This document shows, piece after piece, positions 35,201 to 42,918 of a stretch of 60,474 nucleotides of DNA (its first letter is position 1; every line of letters begins with the position of its first letter). Under the pieces are notes generated by a model. That model saw only the letters and a list, made by a program, of their open reading frames with translations, searched no databases and was not told where the DNA came from. The position numbers and the translations under genes are program-made. Origin of the DNA: Beijerinckiaceae bacterium (lineage in GTDB: Bacteria > Pseudomonadota > Alphaproteobacteria > Rhizobiales > Beijerinckiaceae); NCBI GenBank assembly GCA_947453155.1, contig CANGFE010000007.1, positions 1 through 60,474 of the forward strand, given 5' to 3'.

Positions 35201-35278
35201 GCTTGAGCTTTGCTGTTTGGCTTCCGGCTTGGGTGCGTGTCGTAACCGGCGGCAACCATGAGGCGCCGCCATGAGTTC

Positions 35279-35298
35279 CCTTTGCAATTGAGCAAAGG
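35279..35298 (+). promoter_or_regulatory. Hairpin hiding the Shine-Dalgarno of the DJ-1/PfpI gene
   Basis: CCTTTGC-AATTGA-GCAAAGG is a perfect seven-pair stem. The right arm contains most of the ribosome site AAAGGAG (35294-35300) that serves ATG 35307. When folded, initiation would be blocked, as in RNA thermometers or other translational switches. Seen directly; the regulatory meaning is inference. Confidence 0.45.
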
Positions 35299-35306
35299 AG
35301 ATGTCC

Positions 35307-35876
35307 ATGCCGTCAATTAAAGAGGCGCGCATTCTCATCATGGCGAGCGATGGGTTTGAACAGTCGGAATTGATGGTGCCGCTGGAAAAACTGCGCGCGG
35401 CTGGCGCCACGGTTGAGATTGCAGCCCCCGAAGGCCAATCGCAAATCAAGGGATGGAGCGATAAAAACTGGGGCGCGAAGGTTCCCGTTGATTGCGAAAT
35501 TGCCGCCGTTGATGCGGATGAATATGACGCTTTGGTTTTGCCTGGCGGGCAGATGAATCCTGATAATTTGCGGCTCAATGATGATGCGGTGGCGCTCGTG
35601 CAGGAATTTATCGATGGCGGGAAAATTGTTGCCGCCATTTGCCATGCGCCTTGGCTTTTGATTGAGGCCGATGCAGTGGATGGCAAGAGCCTGACGTCTT
35701 GGCCCTCATTGCGAACCGATATTGAAAATGCCGGCGGTGTCTGGCTCGACAAGGATGTCGTGGTGGATGATGGCATGATCACCAGCCGCGCCCCCAAAGA
35801 TTTGGAAGCTTTCGTCACAGCCATTATTCGCGAAATTGAGAATGAGGATGTGAGCGACGAACAGGCGCAGGCTTAG
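35307..35876 (+). CDS. DJ-1/PfpI-family protein (putative stress deglycase or hydrolase)
   Basis: A 189-residue class I glutamine-amidotransferase-like protein. The nucleophile cysteine is in AAICHAPWLL, the usual elbow of PfpI/YhbO proteins, with the conserved Glu in DGFEQSELMVP and VLPGGQMNPD. Members protect against carbonyl or oxidative damage, or act as proteases; which applies here is not decidable. AAAGGAG six bases before ATG 35307 favours this start over ATG 35301. Neighbour of glyoxalase I, consistent with a carbonyl-stress role. Confidence 0.9.
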   Translation: MPSIKEARILIMASDGFEQSELMVPLEKLRAAGATVEIAAPEGQSQIKGWSDKNWGAKVPVDCEIAAVDADEYDALVLPGGQMNPDNLRLNDDAVALVQEFIDGGKIVAAICHAPWLLIEADAVDGKSLTSWPSLRTDIENAGGVWLDKDVVVDDGMITSRAPKDLEAFVTAIIREIENEDVSDEQAQA

Positions 35877-36002
35877 GCGACAGATCAGAGCGTGGAGCGG
35901 CTCGTGTGTCTCGCCGGGGCGTCCAGAAAAATCGCGGCACCAGCGGTGCACATCATGTTCAAAGAAAAGGGCGATGCTGTGGGCATCAAGATGCGAGGAT
36001 AG

Positions 36003-36050
36003 GAACTCTGGCGAAACTGCCGCGCTAACGCTTGGCATTCGCCAGAGTTC
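36003..36050. terminator. Long inverted repeat between converging genes (bidirectional terminator-like)
   Basis: GAACTCTGGCGAA (36003-36015) and TTCGCCAGAGTTC (36038-36050) are perfect 13-base arms. Inside, TGCC-GCG pairs with CGC-TT-GGCA around a CTAA loop, so the RNA can form about 20 pairs with small bulges. It lies between the DJ-1 stop and the GlcG-like stop. No T-run follows on either side, so it may end transcripts with Rho or stabilise 3' ends. Confidence 0.5.
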
Positions 36051-36059
36051 GAGATCTGA

Positions 36060-36491
36060 TTAACCTGCGTCGGCGACAAGGCCTGCAGCTTCGATGCCCG
36101 CAATGCCAGCGAGTTCATCATTGTCGGATGTATCGCCAGACACGCCGACAGCGCCGAGAACGTCGCCATCCTTGTTGCGGATCAACACGCCGCCGGGCAC
36201 CGGCATCAGGCCCATTTCCGCAAGCGGTGTGGCGCCGGCCACGAAAGCGGGACGGTCAGCGGCCAAGCCCATCAGCTTGCGCGTGCCCATGCCCATATTG
36301 ATCGCGCCGCTGGCTTTTGCGAAAGCGACCTTCCAACGCATGAGCGTGGATTTGTCTTCGATGGCCGAAGCCTTCAAAGCGCCGCGCGCGTCGACAATGA
36401 TAATGCCGAGCGGCGAGAAATTCTTGGAATGGGCGAAAGCCAGCGCTGCGGAGATGATCTTCTGGGCGGCTTCGAGCGTGAGCGTATTCAT
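36060..36491 (-). CDS. GlcG/HbpS-like (DUF336) protein
   Basis: A 143-residue protein of the haem-degrading/cofactor-binding HbpS-GlcG family: TLEAAQKIISAALAFA, GIIIVDARGALKASAIED, PVPGGVLIRNKDGDVLGAVG and SGDTSDNDELAGIAGI are the standard blocks. Family members occur with glycolate or diol metabolism genes, or bind haem; the molecular role is generally unclear. Divergent by 66 bases from a class II aldolase gene, so a shared regulatory region and pathway are plausible. No signal peptide. Confidence 0.88.
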   Translation of the reverse strand: MNTLTLEAAQKIISAALAFAHSKNFSPLGIIIVDARGALKASAIEDKSTLMRWKVAFAKASGAINMGMGTRKLMGLAADRPAFVAGATPLAEMGLMPVPGGVLIRNKDGDVLGAVGVSGDTSDNDELAGIAGIEAAGLVADAG

Positions 36492-36557
36492 GCTATCCTC
36501 CGGACTAGTTTATGGCCCTGTCTGGCAAGAGTGGGCCGTGAGGTCAAGGAAGGTCTG

Positions 36558-37205
36558 ATGCAAGTCCACGTTATCCGCGGTGAGATGCTCGCCGCCTGTC
36601 AGGAGATGAACCGGACAGGGCTCAATCAGGGCACATCTGGCAATCTTTCGGTGCGCGTGGATGGGTCCATGCTGATCACGCCGACCGCCACGCCCTATGA
36701 CCAGCTGACGCCCGATATGATGGCTTCCATGCGGATTGGCGATGAAAAGGGGCGGTTTACGGGGCCCCGCGCGCCATCGAGCGAATGGCGGTTTCATCGC
36801 GATATTTATCGCGCGCGTTCCGATGTGGGCGCGATTGTTCATGCGCATGCGCCTTATGCGACGGCTTTGTCGATGCTGCGCAAACCGCTGCCTGCGGCCC
36901 ATTATATGATTGCAGCGTTCAACACGCATGAAATCATCTGCACGGATTATGCGCCCTATGGCACGGCGGATTTGTCAGCGCTTGTTGTGGCGAGGCTGGG
37001 CGAGGCGCATGGTGTGCTCTTGGGCTCGCATGGCATGATTGCGGTGGGCGAGACGCTGGAGCGCGCCCTGTGGCGTGCGCATGAACTCGAGACGATCGTG
37101 CGCCAATATATGCTGGCGTGTCAGATGGGCGAGCCAGTTATTTTGTCAAAGGAAGAGATAGAGGCGCTGATCCCGCGCTTTGCGGCTTATGGGGTGACGG
37201 CTTAA
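36558..37205 (+). CDS. Class II aldolase/adducin-family protein (fuculose-phosphate aldolase-like)
   Basis: A 215-residue zinc-dependent aldolase. NQGTSGNLSVRVDGSMLIT is the phosphate-binding block; the general base lies after APSSEWRFHRDIY; zinc ligands are HAH in AIVHAHAPYA and His in LLGSHGMIAVG. Typical length for L-fuculose- or ribulose-phosphate aldolases and related decarboxylases. AAGGAAGG precedes ATG 36558. Substrate is unknown; the divergent GlcG-like gene and the lyase beyond the repeat do not define a recognised sugar operon. Confidence 0.88.
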   Translation: MQVHVIRGEMLAACQEMNRTGLNQGTSGNLSVRVDGSMLITPTATPYDQLTPDMMASMRIGDEKGRFTGPRAPSSEWRFHRDIYRARSDVGAIVHAHAPYATALSMLRKPLPAAHYMIAAFNTHEIICTDYAPYGTADLSALVVARLGEAHGVLLGSHGMIAVGETLERALWRAHELETIVRQYMLACQMGEPVILSKEEIEALIPRFAAYGVTA

Positions 37206-37206
37206 G

Positions 37207-37292
37207 CCGTCATTGCGAGCGTAGCGAAGCAACCCAGAGGTCGCAGGTGAGGTCCCTGGGTTGCTTCATCGCTTCGCTCCTCGCAATGACGG
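37207..37292. repeat. Palindromic intergenic repeat (GTCATTGCGAG family)
   Basis: Arms beginning CCGTCATTGCGAGCGTAGCG and ending TTCGCTCCTCGCAATGACGG flank a core in which AACCCAG pairs with CTGGGTT around a 17-base loop. The arms are imperfect, with a few extra bases on the right. It starts two bases after the aldolase stop and ends eight bases before the PcaB stop. This element type is dispersed in many alphaproteobacterial genomes; here it lies between converging genes and could act as a terminator or mobile palindrome (MITE/REP-like). Confidence 0.75.
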
Positions 37293-37299
37293 GGCTGGG

Positions 37300-38685
37300 T
37301 TACCTCTTCCAACCCGCCAATGCGCTTTCGATGAAGTCTTGCGTGGCGCCCAGCTGGTTGAGCGGATCGAGAATTTTGTCGATCTCGCTTGCGCTCAGGG
37401 CTTTTGCAGCCGGATCGGCTTTCACCACTTCCGCCAGACTTTTACCTGACGCACTGACCTCGCGCGCGGCTTTTTCGACCAATGCGAAAGCTTCTGCACG
37501 GCCCAGATGCGGTGCGAGTGCCAGCGCCAGCATTTCTGTCATGGGTAGACCATGCAGCGCATCGAAATTGGCGCGCATGCGCTGTGCATCGACATTCAAA
37601 CCTTCAAGCGTCAACGCCATATTGTCGAGCGCACCCGCACAGAGTTTGACGAGTTCGGGAAGCGCGCCCCATTCGCTCTGCCAACCGCCGAGCGCGCGTT
37701 CATGCTCTTGCACCATGCCCGACAGAAGCGTGGCCATCAGCCCCGGCGTGCGCAGGGAGGCCGAGACAGTGAGCATGCAGCGCACAGGATTGCGCTTGTG
37801 CGGCATGGCGGACGAGCCACCGCGTCCGGCTTCTGCTGGCTCGAAAGTTTCGCCAATTTCAAATTGCATCATCAGCGCGATATCGCGCGCGATTTTTCCG
37901 GCAAGGCCCGTGGCAATGGCGAGTTCGCTGGCAAGCGCAAGCAGGGCACCGCGGCGCGTGTGCCATGGCAAAGGCGTGCCCTCGACATGCGGGAAGCGTG
38001 CTGGCTCATAAGCATTGAGCGCGGCAAGGCGTGTGAAGAGATGGCGCGCGGTGGGCGCACCATGGGTGCCGAGTGAACCGAGCGTGCCAGCCGCACCGCC
38101 CAATTGCGCAACAAGCGCTTCCTGAGCACGCGCACGCAGTCGGCTGCGTGCGTCGGATGCCCCCAGCAACCATTGCGCGGCTTTCAAGCCGAAAGTGATC
38201 GGCGTAGCGGGCTGCATCAAGGTGCGGCCCAGCATGGCGCTTTTGGCGTGGGTGCGGGCGAGCTTGGCGGCAGCGTCAGCCAGGCGCGTGAGATCTTGAT
38301 CGATCAGAACCAAAGCTTCGCCCAATTGCAGAACGAGTGCGCTGTCGATGACGTCCTGGCTGGTGGCGCCGAAATGGACGCTTGCCGCAGCGGCCGCATC
38401 TTTGGCGCGCACTTCGGCGGTGAGCTGCTTGACGAAAGGAATGGCCAGCGTGCCGCCTTTGAGTGCCTCGGCAAAAAGGGCGGGCTCATCAAAGGAAAGC
38501 TGTCCGGCGACCGCGGAAATGGTCTCGGCCACTTTACGATCAATCAGGCCGGCATCGGCCTGCGCCTGTGCCAAAGCGCCTTCAAAAGTCGCCATATGGC
38601 GCAACAGCCTGCCATCGGACAGGATTTCGGCCATTTCTGGAGTAGTGGAATAAGTGTCGTTTAGTGTTGCCATAAAATGAGCCAT
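37300..38685 (-). CDS. pcaB: 3-carboxy-cis,cis-muconate cycloisomerase-like lyase (PcaB)
   Basis: A 461-residue member of the fumarase/argininosuccinate lyase superfamily with signature GSSAMPHKRNPVRC (about residues 290-303), the N-terminal ATFEGALAQAQADAGLI, and VHFGATSQDVIDSALVLQL typical of the PcaB branch. PcaB performs the second step of protocatechuate ortho cleavage. No other pca gene is in the window, so an adenylosuccinate-lyase-like role in another pathway remains possible. The start at 38685 has GAGGAA upstream; ATG 38673 is an alternative. Confidence 0.78.
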   Translation of the reverse strand: MAHFMATLNDTYSTTPEMAEILSDGRLLRHMATFEGALAQAQADAGLIDRKVAETISAVAGQLSFDEPALFAEALKGGTLAIPFVKQLTAEVRAKDAAAAASVHFGATSQDVIDSALVLQLGEALVLIDQDLTRLADAAAKLARTHAKSAMLGRTLMQPATPITFGLKAAQWLLGASDARSRLRARAQEALVAQLGGAAGTLGSLGTHGAPTARHLFTRLAALNAYEPARFPHVEGTPLPWHTRRGALLALASELAIATGLAGKIARDIALMMQFEIGETFEPAEAGRGGSSAMPHKRNPVRCMLTVSASLRTPGLMATLLSGMVQEHERALGGWQSEWGALPELVKLCAGALDNMALTLEGLNVDAQRMRANFDALHGLPMTEMLALALAPHLGRAEAFALVEKAAREVSASGKSLAEVVKADPAAKALSASEIDKILDPLNQLGATQDFIESALAGWKR

Positions 38686-38804
38686 ATCAATATTTTTCCT
38701 CGCCGTAATCGACTATTCTTGAGTCCATAAATCAAGGAACCCGCCGGGTGGCCCGCCGATTTGGCGGGGAGCCCCCAACGGGGCGCCCATGGGAGAGAGC
38801 CAAA

Positions 38805-39134
38805 ATGGACCGTCGTTTTTTCCTCAAATCCGTTCTCAGCCTTGCGGGAGCAGGTGCCGCCACGGCTCTGCTGGCCCCAGAGGCGCAGGCGTTGCCCCTT
38901 TTGGAGGAGCTCCAGGCCCTGGATGCCACAGGCGCCAATCCGCTGATGGCCGCCGAATCTGATCTGCCCGCGCAAGGTGCTTCTGAGGCACAATATTACT
39001 ACGGCCAGCAGCCCAGATACTATCGCCGTCGTCCGCGCCGCTATTACCGCCCCTTGCCGCCGCCCCGCGTGCGTCGCTGCCGGACATTTTATGATCGCTG
39101 GGGACGCTTGGTCCGCCGCTGCTGGTGGGGCTGA
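38805..39134 (+). CDS. Small Tat-exported Tyr/Arg/Pro-rich protein
   Basis: A 109-residue protein whose N-terminus MDRRFFLKSVLSLAGAGAA is a twin-arginine signal (RRxFLK, hydrophobic stretch, cleavage near EAQA). The mature part has an acidic/alanine segment and then a strongly basic aromatic tail: YYYGQQPRYYRRRPRRYYRP, PLPPPRVRRC, FYDRWGRLVRR and a final CWWG. Two cysteines, 15 residues apart, could pair. I do not recognise a named family; similar Tyr/Arg-rich exported proteins are common in Rhizobiales. Export by Tat implies folding or cofactor binding in the cytoplasm. GGGAGAGAG precedes the start. Confidence 0.75.
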   Translation: MDRRFFLKSVLSLAGAGAATALLAPEAQALPLLEELQALDATGANPLMAAESDLPAQGASEAQYYYGQQPRYYRRRPRRYYRPLPPPRVRRCRTFYDRWGRLVRRCWWG

Positions 39135-39163
39135 GGCAGGTTGACGCAGTTAGATGAGATTGA

Positions 39164-39196
39164 GGCGCTGCTTTTCACAAAAGCAGCGCCTTTTTT
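39164..39196 (+). terminator. Strong Rho-independent terminator
   Basis: GGCGCTGCTTTT-CAC-AAAAGCAGCGCC is a perfect 12-pair stem followed by six T residues. It ends the transcript of the Tat-exported protein and insulates the cco operon. Confidence 0.93.
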
Positions 39197-39273
39197 ATGG
39201 GGTTTTCTTGGGGTTTTCCTGCATTTCGCCAGCCTTTCGACTTTCGTCGATCATGCCATGGTCGGGGCTTCGG

Positions 39274-39287
39274 TTGACTTGAATCAA
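39274..39287 (+). promoter_or_regulatory. FixK/FNR-type box of the ccoNOQP promoter
   Basis: TTGAC-TTGA-ATCAA is a full match to the FNR/FixK consensus TTGAY-N4-RTCAA. Its centre is 96.5 bases before the ccoN start, so with the usual -41.5 placement transcription would begin near 39322. Low-oxygen activation of cbb3 oxidase by FixK or FNR/FnrL is well established in this class. Confidence 0.85.
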
Positions 39288-39376
39288 TGTTCTTCCCGCT
39301 TCGAAGATTGAGTGTCGCTCCGTGACGCAAGGGTGCGACCAGAACGAGTCGCGCCACAATCACCGAGGCATATGAA

Positions 39377-41050
39377 ATGGCACATTCAGGATCGGCAGGG
39401 CTGTTGCCCGGTCAAAAGAGCATGACGCTCGGAGAAATGGGCCTTGCAGTGATCGCAGCTCTTTCTGCGGTTCTGTGGGTCATTATCACCGCCAATGCAT
39501 GGACGCCCGAATATGCGTTCCATGCGGGACTCTTTGCCATTGCGAGTGTCGCCACCGTCTTTCTGATTGTGAACCGCTATCATGCGCGCCCGGCTGAACG
39601 GCCCGCGCAGGAGATCAACGGCAAGCCGAATTATAATTTTGGCCCCGTGAAATTTGCCACCATTGCCTCCGTCTTCTGGGGCATTGCGGGTTTTCTGGTC
39701 GGTCTGATCATTGCCTTGCAGCTCGCTTATCCCGAATTGAATTTCGGTCTGCCTTGGACATCCTTTGGCCGCTTGCGCCCGCTGCATACATCGGCGGTGA
39801 TTTTCGCGTTCGGCGGCAATGTGCTTTTGGCGACCTCTTTCTATGTCGTACAGCGTACCTGTCAGGCGCGCCTTGCTGGCGATCTCGCGCCTTGGTTTGT
39901 GGTGCTCGGCTATAATTTCTTCATTGTCATTGCGGGCACGGGCTATTTGCTCGGCATTACGCAGGGCAAGGAATATGCAGAACCCGAATGGTATACGGAT
40001 CTGTGGCTGACGATTGTCTGGGTGACATATTTCATCGTTTTTCTTGCAACTATCATCAAGCGCAAAGAGCCTCACATTTATGTGGCGAACTGGTTCTATC
40101 TCGCTTTCATTCTGACGATTGCCGTTCTGCATCTGGGCAATAATACGACGATCCCTGTTTCGATTTTCTCGTCGAAATCCTACATCGTCTGGGCCGGTGT
40201 GCAGGATGCGATGCTGCAATGGTGGTATGGCCACAATGCAGTGGGCTTTTTCCTGACCGCGGGCTTCTTGGCCATTATGTATTATTTTATCCCGAAACGT
40301 GCGGAGCGCCCGGTCTATTCTTACCGCCTGTCGATCATCCATTTCTGGGCACTGATCTTCATGTACATCTGGGCGGGCCCGCACCATTTGCACTATACGG
40401 CACTGCCTGATTGGGCGCAGACGCTGGGCATGACCTTCTCGATCATGCTGTGGATGCCCTCATGGGGCGGCATGATCAACGGTCTGATGACGCTGTCGGG
40501 CGCATGGGACAAGCTGCGCACGGATCCTGTGCTGCGCATGCTGGTGGTGTCTGTTGCTTTCTACGGCATGTCGACTTTTGAAGGTCCGCTCATGTCGGTG
40601 AAAGCGGTGAATTCGCTCTCGCATTATACCGATTGGACGATTGGTCACGTGCATTCGGGTGCACTGGGCTGGGTTGGTTATGTGTCGTTTGGTGCGATCT
40701 ATTGTCTTGTGCCGTGGCTGTGGAACAAGCCGAAACTTTATTCGCTCAAACTCGTCAATTGGCACTTCTGGGTCTCGACGCTCGGCATCGTTTGCTACAT
40801 TTCGGCGATGTGGGTGGCTGGCATTATGCAGGGCCTGATGTGGCGCGCTTATACGGCGCTCGGCTTCTTGGAATATTCATTCCTCGAAACGGTTGAAGCC
40901 ATGCATCCTTTCTACATCATCCGTGCATTCGGCGGCGGGCTCTTCCTCGCGGGTGCCGTGATTATGGCGTGGAACCTCTACAAAACCATTGTTACTCCGG
41001 CTGAAGAAATCGAAGCCGGCGTGACTCCCGCTCTCGTGCCAGCTGAATAA
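39377..41050 (+). CDS. ccoN: cbb3-type cytochrome c oxidase subunit I (CcoN)
   Basis: A 557-residue catalytic subunit with about 12-14 spans, carrying low-spin haem b and the haem b3/CuB site. The CuB histidine and linked tyrosine are in [19 protein letters not shown] and MYYFIPK; further copper and haem ligands are in [13 protein letters not shown] and [15 protein letters not shown]. It reduces oxygen with high affinity. GAGG is 8 bases before ATG 39377. First gene of ccoNOQP. Confidence 0.97.
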   Translation: MAHSGSAGLLPGQKSMTLGEMGLAVIAALSAVLWVIITANAWTPEYAFHAGLFAIASVATVFLIVNRYHARPAERPAQEINGKPNYNFGPVKFATIASVFWGIAGFLVGLIIALQLAYPELNFGLPWTSFGRLRPLHTSAVIFAFGGNVLLATSFYVVQRTCQARLAGDLAPWFVVLGYNFFIVIAGTGYLLGITQGKEYAEPEWYTDLWLTIVWVTYFIVFLATIIKRKEPHIYVANWFYLAFILTIAVLHLGNNTTIPVSIFSSKSYIVWAGVQDAMLQWWYGHNAVGFFLTAGFLAIMYYFIPKRAERPVYSYRLSIIHFWALIFMYIWAGPHHLHYTALPDWAQTLGMTFSIMLWMPSWGGMINGLMTLSGAWDKLRTDPVLRMLVVSVAFYGMSTFEGPLMSVKAVNSLSHYTDWTIGHVHSGALGWVGYVSFGAIYCLVPWLWNKPKLYSLKLVNWHFWVSTLGIVCYISAMWVAGIMQGLMWRAYTALGFLEYSFLETVEAMHPFYIIRAFGGGLFLAGAVIMAWNLYKTIVTPAEEIEAGVTPALVPAE

Positions 41051-41063
41051 GGGGGCAGGACAC

Positions 41064-41795
41064 ATGTCACTCTGGAACAAGCACGCGATCTTCGAGAAGA
41101 ACTCGATTCTGCTGCTCATCGGTGTGCTGATCGTCATTTCGATTGGCGGCCTCGTGGAAATTGCCCCGCTCTTTTATCTGAAGAGCACGATTGAAAAAGT
41201 GGAGGGCATTCGCCCTTACACGCCGCTCGAACTGGCTGGGCGCAATATTTATGTGCGCGAAGGTTGCTACACTTGCCATTCGCAAATGATCCGCGCCTTG
41301 CGTGACGAAGTAGAGCGTTATGGTCATTATTCTCTCGCTGCCGAGAGCATGTATGACCATCCCTTCCAATGGGGCTCGAAGCGCAATGGTCCTGACTTGG
41401 CGCGCGTCGGCAATAAATATTCGGATGATTGGCAACGCCGCCATCTCGAAAATCCGCGCGCCGTTGTGCCGGGCTCGATCATGCCGGCCTATCCATGGCT
41501 CGCCAAGACCGATGTCGATCTGACACATATTGATCAGGAGATGAAAGTGCTCTCGATGGAAGGCGTGCCTTATACGCCGGAGATGATCGAGAAAGCTTCC
41601 ATCGATGCCAAGGCTCAAGCCGTGGATGATGACCCCAATGCCGCTGATCTGGTGAAGCGTTATCCGAAAGCGCAGGCGCGTGCCTATGGCGAGAAGGGCC
41701 GGATCACGGAAGCCGATGCGCTCATTGCCTATCTGCAGCAGCTCGGCACGCAGGTCGATTTCAAACTCTACGATGGCAAAGCCAATCTGAGGTAA
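41064..41795 (+). CDS. ccoO: cbb3 oxidase subunit II, monohaem cytochrome c (CcoO)
   Basis: A 243-residue membrane-anchored cytochrome. One N-terminal span (about 14-35, [20 protein letters not shown]) is followed by the periplasmic domain with haem motif [12 protein letters not shown] and, later, the methionine ligand region [12 protein letters not shown]. It passes electrons from CcoP to CcoN. Haem is attached by the Ccm system, part of which is encoded at 17317-21310. The start is 13 bases after ccoN. Confidence 0.97.
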   Translation: MSLWNKHAIFEKNSILLLIGVLIVISIGGLVEIAPLFYLKSTIEKVEGIRPYTPLELAGRNIYVREGCYTCHSQMIRALRDEVERYGHYSLAAESMYDHPFQWGSKRNGPDLARVGNKYSDDWQRRHLENPRAVVPGSIMPAYPWLAKTDVDLTHIDQEMKVLSMEGVPYTPEMIEKASIDAKAQAVDDDPNAADLVKRYPKAQARAYGEKGRITEADALIAYLQQLGTQVDFKLYDGKANLR

Positions 41796-41801
41796 TCCGA
41801 G

Positions 41802-41951
41802 ATGAACATGTCTTTACTTCTCCAAGATGCACAGATCATCAGCCTTGTCCTCGTGTGCATCACATTTACGGGCATCATCGCTTATGCGCTGTGGCCCTCC
41901 ATGCAGTCGTCTTTCGACCGCGCTTCCCGTCTCCCGCTGAACGAGGACTGA
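41802..41951 (+). CDS. ccoQ: cbb3 oxidase small subunit CcoQ
   Basis: A 49-residue protein between ccoO and ccoP, with one membrane span (about 11-31, IISLVLVCITFTGIIAYALW) and a short polar tail RASRLPLNED, the normal layout of CcoQ, which stabilises the CcoNO-CcoP association. It begins MNMSLLLQDAQ; ATG 41808 is an alternative start. It lies 6 bases after ccoO and 3 bases before ccoP. Confidence 0.92.
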   Translation: MNMSLLLQDAQIISLVLVCITFTGIIAYALWPSMQSSFDRASRLPLNED

Positions 41952-41954
41952 GCC

Positions 41955-42839
41955 ATGAGCGTCACCTCGCATGACCATCAAGAGATCGATGCCGCGACCG
42001 GCACGGCCACGACAGGCCATGAATGGGATGGTATCCGCGAACTCAATACGCCTTTGCCAAAATGGTGGTTGTATATTTTTTACGCCACCATTGTTTGGGC
42101 GCTGGGCTATTGGGTCGTCTATCCGGCGATCCCACTGGCCACGTCTTTCACCAAGGGCGTGATCAATTATTCGTCCCGTGCGGAAGCAACGGCTGAAGTC
42201 AGCCAATTAGTGGCGGCGCGTGCGCCGATGGTGGCGCAGCTCGCTAAAGCCAGTTTCGATGACATCCAGAAAGATCCCAAAATGCTGACCTTCGCGCGTG
42301 CGCAGGGCAAAGCGGCATTTGGTGACAATTGCGCGCCTTGCCACGGCACCGGTGGTGGCGGCTCGAAGGCTTTCCCCAATCTGGTTGATGATGATTGGAT
42401 GTGGGGCACGGGCACGCTGGAGGAAATTCAGGCGACCATCACGCATGGCATTCGCTCCAGCGATCCGAACACGCGCCAAGGCAATATGCCCGCCTTTGGT
42501 GATGGCGTGTTGAAGCCAATAGAAATCTCAGCTGTCGCAGATTATGTGCGCTCGTTGTCAAAACTGCCTGTCGACCAGGGCGTCGATTTGAAAGCGGGAC
42601 AGAAAGTCTTCGCCGACAATTGCGCGGCCTGTCATGGCGATAATGCCAAGGGCAATCAGGAACTCGGCGCGCCGAACCTGACCGACCAAATCTGGCTCTA
42701 TGGTTCCGACAAAGTGACGATTGTTGAGGGCATTACCAAAGGCCGTGGCGGCATGATGCCCAATTGGGGTGATCGCCTTGATGCGGGCACGATCAAAGCA
42801 CTTGCAGTCTATGTGCGCACGCTAGGTGGCGCGCGCTGA
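41955..42839 (+). CDS. ccoP: cbb3 oxidase dihaem subunit III (CcoP)
   Basis: A 294-residue protein: cytoplasmic start with EWDGIRELNTPLPKWW, a span (about 37-57, IFYATIVWALGYWVVYPAI), then two cytochrome c domains with haem motifs CAPCHGTG and CAACHGDN and methionine ligands in GNMPAFGDG and GGMMPNWGDR. It is the electron entry point of the oxidase. Operon closed by a terminator just after its stop. Confidence 0.97.
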   Translation: MSVTSHDHQEIDAATGTATTGHEWDGIRELNTPLPKWWLYIFYATIVWALGYWVVYPAIPLATSFTKGVINYSSRAEATAEVSQLVAARAPMVAQLAKASFDDIQKDPKMLTFARAQGKAAFGDNCAPCHGTGGGGSKAFPNLVDDDWMWGTGTLEEIQATITHGIRSSDPNTRQGNMPAFGDGVLKPIEISAVADYVRSLSKLPVDQGVDLKAGQKVFADNCAACHGDNAKGNQELGAPNLTDQIWLYGSDKVTIVEGITKGRGGMMPNWGDRLDAGTIKALAVYVRTLGGAR

Positions 42840-42846
42840 GAATAAA

Positions 42847-42874
42847 GCCGCCGGAACATTTTCCGGCGGCCTTT
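42847..42874 (+). terminator. Terminator between ccoP and ccoG
   Basis: GCCGCCGGAA-CATT-TTCCGGCGGC is a perfect 10-pair stem followed by CTTT. The short T-run suggests partial termination, allowing less ccoGHIS than ccoNOQP message. Confidence 0.7.
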
Positions 42875-42895
42875 CGCATATCTGCCCGAACCTTG

Positions 42896-42910
42896 AACTC
42901 GTGGCGAGTT
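42896..42910. promoter_or_regulatory. Palindrome just upstream of ccoG
   Basis: AACTCG-TGG-CGAGTT lies between the terminator and the ccoG start, its right arm 8 bases before ATG 42919, where the ribosome would bind. It is not an FNR/FixK box. It could be an operator or a hairpin lowering initiation; evidence is symmetry only. Confidence 0.3.
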
Positions 42911-42918
42911 GAGAACAA

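Noticed and set aside
35885..36169. Minus-strand frame of 94 codons in the gap after the DJ-1 gene.
   Set aside because: It runs across the long inverted repeat and into the GlcG-like gene, lacks a ribosome site and resembles no protein family.
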